DNA from: Sphaerochaeta sp.
Lineage (GTDB): Bacteria > Spirochaetota > Spirochaetia > Sphaerochaetales > Sphaerochaetaceae
Direction of reading: 5' to 3'
NCBI GenBank assembly: GCA_003446545.1
Contig: DMAO01000194.1
Span: 1-5,029 of the forward strand
DNA length: 5,029 nt
How positions within the stretch are numbered: position 1 is the first letter of the stretch; the number at the start of each line of letters is the position of its first letter. The notes below the pieces were generated by a model. The model saw only the letters and a list, made by a program, of their open reading frames with translations. It had not been told where the DNA came from and did not search any database. This document shows, one piece after another, positions 1-4,830 of the stretch. The position numbers and the translations under genes were made by a program.

Positions 1-491
1 ATGGATCAAAACATACATGAGTTGCGTCCAAAGAGCTTGGAGTCTGGGTTTCTCAATGCTTCCCGGAAGGCTCCCTGTCCTTTTCGAATTGTAGCCCATC
101 CGTAGGAATCCTGTTCGGCATAGTCCTACTCAGGGTGGGTATCCAGCCCTTGGAAGGGCAACACGATGCCAGAATCAGCGGCAACAAAGGAGTCATCAGC
201 AAACGCCCGTAAGCTTTCCTCATAGGCAACAAACAACTCGTAGGGTTTGTTCATAAATTGCTTCCACACCATCCGATCAACCTTGCTTATGTTGGAAAAT
301 CCTTTGCTGGTATGGGAATTATCCAGACTTCGCAGGTTACCTAGCTTGAATATCACTGCAGAGGGAGTCCTGCCAAGCAACGAGGCATACTCCTTAATAG
401 TGGGATTGTCCTTATCCCACTTCCCTGAAGGCAGGAGGGTATACAAAAACAGAGCTATGATGTCTTCCTGTTCTGTCCAGTTGCTTGCCAT
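1..491 (-). pseudogene. HNH-endonuclease-type gene, N-terminal part, interrupted by an in-frame TAG; runs to the window edge
   Basis: The ATG at 489-491 opens 121 codons ending at TAG (126-128). The product resembles the N-terminal domain found before the HNH nuclease in many stand-alone HNH proteins: WT at residues 5-6, then the stretch 29-57 with NP, LLGRTPSAV, KLGN and SLD, then GFSNISKVDR with a following W (64-76). Translation past the TAG in the same frame gives about 40 more residues, including RKGQGAFREAL (about 86 down to 52), which matches the R-x-GQ-x-FR-x-x-L helix that usually precedes the HNH core. A TGA follows at 6-8, about where the zinc/HNH motif should begin. Intact relatives are typically much longer, and the HNH catalytic residues are not in view. 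I infer a nonsense-inactivated nuclease gene; a sequencing error or an expressed 121-aa fragment is possible. The ribosome site before ATG 491 is weak. No restriction or modification partner is visible. Confidence 0.62.
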
Positions 492-546
492 GAATCCAGG
501 ATAACCTCAAAGTCACCCGCTGCATAGGTAAATACCCATCTCTCTC

Positions 547-575
547 TTGACGAATGGCCAACTCTGTACGATTCT
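547..575 (+). promoter_or_regulatory. Possible sigma70-type promoter before the 629-667 terminator
   Basis: TTGACG (547-552) matches the -35 consensus at five of six positions. At the standard 17-base spacing lies GATTCT (570-575), which matches the -10 consensus at only three of six. Transcription from here would start around 582 and reach the terminator at 629-667 after roughly 50-85 bases. The weak -10 keeps confidence low. Confidence 0.22.
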
Positions 576-581
576 ATAGGT

Positions 582-667
582 AGGATATGACAAATACCAG
601 AAGAACACATAGGAGAGTCTCGATATCCTTTGGCTGTTGTTTTCAACAGACCAAATTTTTCTGTTTT
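582..667 (+). ncRNA. Candidate small RNA or attenuated leader
   Basis: AGGATAT (582-588) is perfectly complementary to ATATCCT (623-629), which would close a 7-bp stem around a loop of about 34 bases. Directly after it comes a strong intrinsic terminator (629-667). A possible promoter sits just upstream, and no convincing plus-strand reading frame lies in between. The layout fits a short terminated sRNA, or a leader that can attenuate transcription into the small gene at 707. I do not recognise any known riboswitch class. The evidence is structural only and could be chance. Confidence 0.25.
629..667 (+). terminator. Rho-independent terminator, plus strand
   Basis: The arms 629-639 and 644-655 pair over 11 bp with one bulged A (650) and a TTTT loop. 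They are followed by five T (656-660) and, after CTG, four more T. The minus-strand side has no T-run, so it acts only in the plus direction. No obvious gene ends just upstream, which raises the possibility that it terminates a short RNA or attenuates the gene at 707. Confidence 0.62.
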
Positions 668-693
668 GCAATTTGATCAAGCCATGATTGGCT

Positions 694-709
694 AAAGGAG
701 CGAAATGTG
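694..709 (+). promoter_or_regulatory. Shine-Dalgarno with overlapping ATG-TGA and GTG start
   Basis: AAAGGAG (694-700) is a strong ribosome-binding site. Four bases downstream is ATG (705-707), immediately followed by TGA (708-710), so that start cannot make a protein. Overlapping it by one base is GTG (707-709), six bases from the Shine-Dalgarno, which opens the 51-codon frame. The site therefore decides the start of the small gene and may include a minimal start-stop element. Confidence 0.5.
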
Positions 710-862
710 AATAAGAAACGTGAAACTATCAGAAAACCCGTAGACCGTGAAGCGAATCTTGAATGGGATGACCAGGATAGGTATGTGCCTCCAAAACAAG
801 AAAAGAAAGGTAAGCACCGTTCAGAGGAAGAGGACATGGTCCTTGATAAGGATGATAATTGA
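707..862 (+). CDS. Small, highly charged protein of unknown function (51 aa)
   Basis: The frame runs from GTG 707 to TGA 860-862. Support comes from a near-perfect Shine-Dalgarno AAAGGAG six bases upstream and a strong terminator 20 bases after the stop. About 28 of 51 residues are K, R, D or E. The first part is basic (NKKRETIRKP), the middle contains WDDQDRYVPP, and the C-terminal end is acidic (SEEED, DKDDN). There is no signal peptide, membrane segment or cysteine, so it is probably cytosolic and largely disordered. I do not recognise a family and assign no function. It appears monocistronic, facing the convergent COG3014 gene and following a possible attenuator. It was called by translation signals rather than homology, and conservation in related genomes would settle it. 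Confidence 0.6.
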   Translation: MNKKRETIRKPVDREANLEWDDQDRYVPPKQEKKGKHRSEEEDMVLDKDDN

Positions 863-881
863 TTCTTTTTACTGAATATTC

Positions 882-914
882 TCCCCCATGCACATCTTGT
901 GTGTGGGGGATTTT
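882..914 (+). terminator. Rho-independent terminator of the 51-codon gene
   Basis: The arms 882-894 and 898-910 form a 13-bp stem: TCCCCCA against TGGGGGA, two G-T wobbles, then four more pairs, with a TCT loop. TTTT follows at 911-914. It lies 20 bases past the stop of the small gene and 2 bases past the stop (917-919) of the convergent lipoprotein gene. The T-run exists only on the plus side. On the minus strand the hairpin may still protect or slow transcripts, but it lacks a proper U-tract. Confidence 0.8.
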
Positions 915-916
915 GG

Positions 917-2227
917 TTATAGGGGACAGGTTGCCTCGACAATGTTGCTCGTCGATGACCCTACCTTGACCTTGGGAATGTTCTGGGTGTAGATGGTTCG
1001 CCCCCCCTGGTCCTGGAATGCGACGTGTAAGGAGTACTCCCCTGGCTCGAGGTTGACTGCTCCTACCCATGCTGTTGAAGGTAAGAAGTGAGAGGAACGC
1101 ACATCAGCTTTTTCACTGGCATAGTTGAATATCTTCATCATCAAACTAAGGAGTTCTTTTTCGACAGTCGGCCTTCCATCTTGATTGGTGACATTGTCGT
1201 AGACAGCTACACCTAAGGCCTTTAGGGTAGAACGGGTCACCGCCTTGAGGCGGGCGATGGAGGAGGATGCCTTGAAGGTCTCTAAGGCTATCGAGCTGAG
1301 GCTCTCAATTTTTTCCAGGTGGAAGCTTGTCCCATCTTCAAGAGATACCACTACCCTTTTGATGGGGGACTTTCTCTCTACCAGGACAGGGTAGGCGATC
1401 TTTGCATAGTTGTTCCTTGAGACATAGATTGAATCTACCGCTTCACGTTTTTGTGGTGACAAACCATTGAATGCCACTAGGTTGAGCCGTGCCTTCTGCT
1501 CTGGGATAGGTTCGGCTTCTCTTGTTATGGAGGTAGGAATGGCAAAAGGGTAGAGTTCTGGCTGGGTCTGGAACGATCGCTCTACCTGTTCGAGCGAGTA
1601 TCTGTACAGGTTGTCATCCCCGATTCCCCTTGCAACGACCATACTTAGGTAGTTTGCCAAGGCCGAGGAGGAGAAGGATAGGGAATAGGTCTCCAAATTG
1701 CCATTGGTAATTCCTTTGTCATTTGCATAGCTCTTGACTCTCTTTGCCTGGGTCTCATACTTCTGTTTGAGCAGAGACTGCTTCTCTATTGATCGGTTCA
1801 GCTCTACAAGAGCTGATTCCTCTTCTCCCAGATGCAGGTAGTTCAGGGCCTTGAAGACATTGATGTAGATATCCTCATACGCCTCCCCCTGATATTCGCG
1901 GGTATTGTCGTTGACAATGAAGGATGCAATATTTGCGGTGACACTCTCTGTGTAGGCCTCTTGTATCTTTCGTTCTGAGGAGGAGAGCTGTTCGTTGGAG
2001 AGCTTGTACTCACCGCTTAGGCGGGAGAGCAACCCAGCATCCATATCCATGATGAGCGAGCCTTGTTGCTGTATGATGGATTCCCTTTTCCCCAGCAGGC
2101 TTGCATAGGCTGCAGGAAAGTTGCCCTGAGAATAGAGGTCTTCTGTATTGGATAAATCAATGACAGAGGAACAGCCTCCTAAGAGAAGGACCAATAAAAG
2201 TGCGGGCAACCATGCTGATTTCCTCAT
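917..2227 (-). CDS. COG3014-family lipoprotein with a helical repeat-like N-terminal half (436 aa)
   Basis: I chose ATG 2225-2227 because it is preceded by AAGGTGG five bases away and starts directly with a lipoprotein signal peptide; an upstream TTG start would add eight residues and spoil it. A basic start and hydrophobic run lead to lipobox LGGC with Cys19, so the mature protein is predicted to be lipid-anchored facing the periplasm. Residues about 29-200 are mainly helical and TPR-like, with COG3014 hallmarks: DAGLLSRLSGEY (63-74), VNDNTREYQGEAYED (105-119), and KALNYLHLGE with ALVELNR (126-145). The C-terminal third looks beta-rich (VVVSLEDGT, LEPGEYSLHVAF). The only other cysteine is Cys434, three residues from the end. 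The gene is divergent from the lpoB/LPP20 operon, a grouping I also recall elsewhere, so a shared envelope role is likely. The molecular function of the family is not established. Confidence 0.82.
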   Translation of the reverse strand: MRKSAWLPALLLVLLLGGCSSVIDLSNTEDLYSQGNFPAAYASLLGKRESIIQQQGSLIMDMDAGLLSRLSGEYKLSNEQLSSSERKIQEAYTESVTANIASFIVNDNTREYQGEAYEDIYINVFKALNYLHLGEEESALVELNRSIEKQSLLKQKYETQAKRVKSYANDKGITNGNLETYSLSFSSSALANYLSMVVARGIGDDNLYRYSLEQVERSFQTQPELYPFAIPTSITREAEPIPEQKARLNLVAFNGLSPQKREAVDSIYVSRNNYAKIAYPVLVERKSPIKRVVVSLEDGTSFHLEKIESLSSIALETFKASSSIARLKAVTRSTLKALGVAVYDNVTNQDGRPTVEKELLSLMMKIFNYASEKADVRSSHFLPSTAWVGAVNLEPGEYSLHVAFQDQGGRTIYTQNIPKVKVGSSTSNIVEATCPL

Positions 2228-2281
2228 TTGTCCACCTTCCCTAATATGCAATACCTAAGAATTGTAACCTTAGTATGAAAA

Positions 2282-2310
2282 AATGTACCATCTTTGAGAG
2301 GCAGTTGCAA
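2282..2310 (-). promoter_or_regulatory. Promoter candidate for the COG3014 gene
   Basis: Read on the minus strand, TTGCAA (2310-2305) and TACATT (2287-2282) each match the sigma70 -35 and -10 consensus at four of six positions, with exactly 17 bases between them. The start of transcription would fall near 2275, giving a leader of about 48 bases before ATG 2227. Confidence 0.42.
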
Positions 2311-2326
2311 CAAAAAAGCTGTTGCA
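2306..2326. repeat. Inverted repeat TGCAACA-N7-TGTTGCA at the minus promoter -35
   Basis: The two 7-base arms (2306-2312 and 2320-2326) are perfectly complementary around a 7-base A-rich spacer. The left arm overlaps the -35 box of the COG3014 promoter candidate, so it could be an operator for a dimeric regulator. No regulator gene is in the window. Confidence 0.4.
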
Positions 2327-2483
2327 TGAGTACTGGTAAAGTAGTCTGAAAGAATGGGAATGCCATAATTTTATATTCACATATGCATTTTTGTGTTGTA
2401 CTATGAGCTGTAGCCTGATTGTAACCTCATTCAGTAGATTACTGTTTCTCATATAGCTACTGTACAGCGGCTGAAGCTGTTGG

Positions 2484-2507
2484 GGGGATCTATAGTGCGG
2501 GATCCCC
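2484..2507. repeat. Inverted repeat GGGGATC-N10-GATCCCC upstream of the operon -10 box
   Basis: Perfect 7-base arms at 2484-2490 and 2501-2507 flank a 10-base loop. The right arm ends 10 bases before TATAAT (2518-2523), so the repeat covers the place where a -35 box should be. It could bind an activator or repressor. As RNA it would form a GC-rich hairpin followed only by TTTCC, a poor terminator. Confidence 0.42.
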
Positions 2508-2517
2508 TTTCCTAAGG

Positions 2518-2523
2518 TATAAT
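2518..2523 (+). promoter_or_regulatory. -10 box (TATAAT) for the lipoprotein operon
   Basis: This is a perfect TATAAT. Transcription would start near 2530, about 25 bases before ATG 2555. No recognisable -35 exists at 16-18 bases upstream; the region there is occupied by the GGGGATC inverted repeat. That pattern is typical of activator-dependent promoters, but the activator is unknown. Confidence 0.45.
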
Positions 2524-2554
2524 TGGGAGAAATAGTTTAAATAGGGAGTGTTAT

Positions 2555-3163
2555 ATGAAAAAAATGGTACGTCTGAGTTTCCTTCTGGTTGTGCTTATCG
2601 CCATGTTGGCATCCTGTCAGTCCACTGTCTCTGTGGATAGGCTTTCATCAGACACTGATATAGATCTCAGTGGTAACTGGAATGATACTGATATTCGTCT
2701 TGTTGCCTCATCCTTGGTTAAGGATAGCCTGAACTCCCCTTGGGTGGACAAATTCAGGATGAAGAATATGAAGAACCCTGTAGTTATTGTTGGAAGCTTC
2801 CTCAATAGGAGCAGTGAGCATATTGACACCTCCATCATAGCCAAGCGCTATGAGATGGAGCTTATCAACTCAGGTAAAATCGATATGGTTGCTGATGTGT
2901 CCTTCCGTGCAACTGTCCGTGATGAACGCGAGGAGCAGCAGTACTTTGCAAGCGAATCGACAGCGAAGGCCCTGGGCAAGGAGATCGGAGCAGATTATCT
3001 TTTGCAGGGTTCTGTACGGACAAACCTCGACCAGGTAAGCGGAAAATCCGTACGGACCTATTACGTCTCTGCTGAACTGATCGACATTGAGACCAACCAG
3101 AAGGTCTGGGTTGGTGAAGAGACCATCAAGAAAATGATCAAGCAAAGCAAATATAAGTACTAG
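2555..3163 (+). CDS. LpoB-family (penicillin-binding protein activator family) lipoprotein, 202 aa
   Basis: GGGAG at 2544-2548 lies six bases before this ATG. The signal peptide (residues 1-20) ends in lipobox LASC with Cys21. The mature domain matches the LpoB family (PF13036): DLSGNWNDTDIRLVA (37-51), PVVIVG then NRSSEHIDT (75-92), INSGKIDMVA (104-113), GADYLLQGSV (145-154) and a final ELID-x-ET-x-x-x-VW-x-GEE segment. In E. coli, LpoB is an outer-membrane lipoprotein that reaches through the periplasm to activate PBP1b. The long disordered linker of E. coli LpoB is missing here, with only about 16 residues between Cys21 and the domain, so reach to an inner-membrane synthase is doubtful. 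The fold is related to TolB-N/CsgG-type domains. It is the first gene of the operon, divergent from COG3014. Family membership is confident; a PBP-activating role is not, so no symbol is given. Confidence 0.85.
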   Translation: MKKMVRLSFLLVVLIAMLASCQSTVSVDRLSSDTDIDLSGNWNDTDIRLVASSLVKDSLNSPWVDKFRMKNMKNPVVIVGSFLNRSSEHIDTSIIAKRYEMELINSGKIDMVADVSFRATVRDEREEQQYFASESTAKALGKEIGADYLLQGSVRTNLDQVSGKSVRTYYVSAELIDIETNQKVWVGEETIKKMIKQSKYKY

Positions 3164-3180
3164 ATAAAGGCGTAGCAACC

Positions 3181-4215
3181 ATGAAGCATTGTAGACAAGT
3201 TTCCTATGTGTTTTTTTTGTTTGCCATCCTCTTGCTCAGTAGCAGTTGTACCTCGATCTCTACAGGTGCTTCCCCGCGTTGGCTCGATACTCTCTATGAC
3301 AAGCAGTACGATGAGGATACCTATCTCTGTGCAGTTGGCAGCGGTTCCTCACGGGAAAAGGCTGTTGATTCCGCACTCTCCTCGCTTTCCCAGGTGTTCA
3401 ACTCCCAAGTGAATTCAGTGACCACCGTTCTTTCCCGGTCCACTGCACAAGATGATGGGTCAGGTGAGTTGAAGTTTACCGAACACTCGGAGATGATGGA
3501 CCAGGGTAGTGTCACTTCCTCTACAGATAAAATTGTTGGGACACAGGTTGTAAATACTTATACCGATGCCAATGCACGGGTATACGTGCGCGTTGCACTC
3601 CATCGTAAGAAGACTGCAGAACTCTACCAGAAGGAAATTAATGAGCTCGATCTCTCGATCATGGGCGTGAGAAGAGATCTTATTTCACTTACAGATCCTC
3701 TGGAACGCTATTTTACGCTTTTGAAGGCTGTATCCTTTTCCAAACGACAACAGAACCTTTTTGACCAGATACAGGTACTTTTGAAAAAAAGCCAGAATTC
3801 GACCTTGATACCTTTGGAGCGGGAACTCTCAGGGATAGCCTCCTCTGTAAGGGTGGCTGTCTCAGTCGATAGCCTTGAGGACCACCAGGTGCTTTTTTCT
3901 GCCTTCTCCCAGAAATTGGTGGAGCTCGGGTTCTCTGTCGTCCCCTTGGATGCCAATCCCACGGCATTATTGGACCTGCAATACGAGAGCACCCCCCTTG
4001 AGCTCAAGGACAGCCCGTACAAATATGCACGCTACACACTCTCTGCGCAGCTCAATAGTGGCAGTTCCACAGTCTTCACGTACCAGAAGAGTGAACGTGT
4101 AGCAGCATTGAGCATCGAGGATGCACAGAAAAAAGCACTGATCCAGGCTACCACTCAAGCAGTTTCCGAGTTTTTTGTCCTCTTGCAACAAAATATTGGG
4201 GATAAAACATACTAA
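3181..4215 (+). CDS. LPP20-family lipoprotein, long form (344 aa)
   Basis: The ATG lies 17 bases after the LpoB-family stop; the ribosome site is modest (AAAGG at 3166-3170, ten bases away). The hydrophobic signal ends in LSSSC with Cys23. Position -3 is Ser rather than the usual Leu, acceptable mainly under relaxed spirochaete lipobox rules. The LPP20-like domain starts with PRWLDTLYD (32-40), YLCAVGSGSSREKAVDSAL (48-66) and SQVFNSQV, and continues to a segment about 128-150 (VYVRVALHRKKTAELY). A helical stretch (about 150-210) follows, then a second alpha/beta region (about 215-340) with VRVAVSVDS, ALLDLQYE, YTLSAQL and an EDAQKKALIQATTQAV helix. FlgP of Vibrio and Campylobacter belongs to the LPP20 family and forms rings under the outer membrane; whether this protein assembles similarly is inference. 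It is probably co-transcribed with its neighbours. Confidence 0.78.
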   Translation: MKHCRQVSYVFFLFAILLLSSSCTSISTGASPRWLDTLYDKQYDEDTYLCAVGSGSSREKAVDSALSSLSQVFNSQVNSVTTVLSRSTAQDDGSGELKFTEHSEMMDQGSVTSSTDKIVGTQVVNTYTDANARVYVRVALHRKKTAELYQKEINELDLSIMGVRRDLISLTDPLERYFTLLKAVSFSKRQQNLFDQIQVLLKKSQNSTLIPLERELSGIASSVRVAVSVDSLEDHQVLFSAFSQKLVELGFSVVPLDANPTALLDLQYESTPLELKDSPYKYARYTLSAQLNSGSSTVFTYQKSERVAALSIEDAQKKALIQATTQAVSEFFVLLQQNIGDKTY

Positions 4216-4236
4216 TTAACGTATTGGAGGTCTTTC

Positions 4237-4824
4237 ATGAAGAAGGTTTTGATCGTACTAGTTGCGGCTCTTGTGGTTTTGGGTCTTACCGGTTGTGCAT
4301 CAACGAAACAAGTTGCTCCAGCACCTGCTCCTGTGGAGAAAGTAGTTCTTGGCTCTGATGGTATCCCCCAACCAGATTGGGTCTACAAGACAGTGTCGAG
4401 CCAGGACATGCATTATGAGTCCGGATATGGGATGATGAGCAACAAGCAGAATTCCATCAAGCGAGCAACTGTTGAAGCAAAGAACAAGATTGCAGCATGG
4501 GTAAGCACCTCTGTCAAGGAAGTGGTGGTCACCTATGTCAATGATGCCGGCAGTGGGGATAACCGCCAAGCCCTGGATGCCATGGAAACCATCAGCCAGC
4601 AGGTAGCTGAGGCTACACTCTCCGGTGTTACCACCGAAGAGATGTGGGTCGATGCAGAAGGTGGCGTATGGGTCCTTTGCTCCATTCCCCTTGCAAACAT
4701 TGAGCAGAGCTTTGAGCCTGCCGCTGAAGCCGTAGCTGAAGCCTTTGTAGAGAGCGATGCCGCAGCAGCAGCAAATGCCAAGATGAAGGATGCCTTTGCA
4801 AACCTTTTGAAAAAGGCAAACTAG
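4237..4824 (+). CDS. LPP20-family lipoprotein, short form (195 aa)
   Basis: A strong GGAGG (4226-4230) lies six bases before the ATG. The signal peptide ends in the classical lipobox LTGC with Cys20, followed by a short Pro/Ala linker (27-32). The domain begins at PQPDWVYKTV (44-53) and contains GYGMMSNKQNSIKRATVEAK (63-82), NKIAAW, ISQQVAEATLSG and WVDAEGGVWVLCSIP, an LPP20-type pattern of a glycine-rich turn leading into a long alanine-containing helix. The last about 35 residues are alanine-rich and probably helical, ending in FANLLKKAN. It is predicted to be anchored facing the periplasm. It starts 21 bases after the long LPP20 gene and has tandem stops TAG-TAA, six bases before the next gene. 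It is much shorter than its neighbour and lacks the second C-terminal region. Its strong ribosome site suggests it may be the most highly translated member of the operon. Confidence 0.8.
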   Translation: MKKVLIVLVAALVVLGLTGCASTKQVAPAPAPVEKVVLGSDGIPQPDWVYKTVSSQDMHYESGYGMMSNKQNSIKRATVEAKNKIAAWVSTSVKEVVVTYVNDAGSGDNRQALDAMETISQQVAEATLSGVTTEEMWVDAEGGVWVLCSIPLANIEQSFEPAAEAVAEAFVESDAAAAANAKMKDAFANLLKKAN

Positions 4825-4830
4825 TAAGTA

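Larger units (their letters stand above)
2228..2554. other. Divergent intergenic region with promoters and inverted repeats
   Basis: This 327-base stretch separates the minus-strand COG3014 gene from the plus-strand lipoprotein operon. I see a minus promoter candidate (2282-2310), a plus -10 box (2518-2523) and four inverted repeats: 2306-2326, 2432-2444, 2464-2480 and 2484-2507. An AT-rich segment lies around 2365-2400. No convincing gene is present; the 60-codon minus frame at 2270-2452 has low-complexity, non-protein-like composition. The size and content suggest regulated expression of both flanking units. Confidence 0.6.

Noticed and set aside
1..105. Plus-strand 34-codon frame from base 1
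   Set aside because: It is antisense to the HNH-type frame that carries the recognisable GQ-x-FR motif, and no upstream signals can be seen.
247..504. Plus-strand 85-codon frame
   Set aside because: It lies entirely antisense to the HNH-type coding sequence, has no family resemblance and no ribosome-binding site.
455..646. Minus-strand 63-codon frame overlapping the start of the HNH-type gene
   Set aside because: No family resemblance or good ribosome site; it runs out of frame into the start of the HNH-type gene and spans the terminator hairpin region.
643..942. Minus-strand 99-codon frame
   Set aside because: It is antisense to the small charged protein gene and crosses the strong terminator; its Ser/Arg/Phe-rich composition is typical of a shadow frame.
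2270..2452. Minus-strand 60-codon frame in the divergent region
   Set aside because: It overlaps the minus promoter candidate and the AT-rich segment, with irregular composition and no family similarity.
2442..2480. LexA-type SOS box
   Set aside because: CTGT and ACAG elements are present but not at the CTGT-N8-ACAG spacing.
2484..2510. GGGGATC hairpin as a terminator
   Set aside because: Only TTTCC follows the stem, the loop is 10 bases, and no gene ends upstream on the plus strand; an operator role fits better.
3181..4215. Assigning the long LPP20 protein as flagellar FlgP or FlgT
   Set aside because: No flagellar gene is nearby and the similarity is at family level only, so a flagellar name would be over-interpretation.
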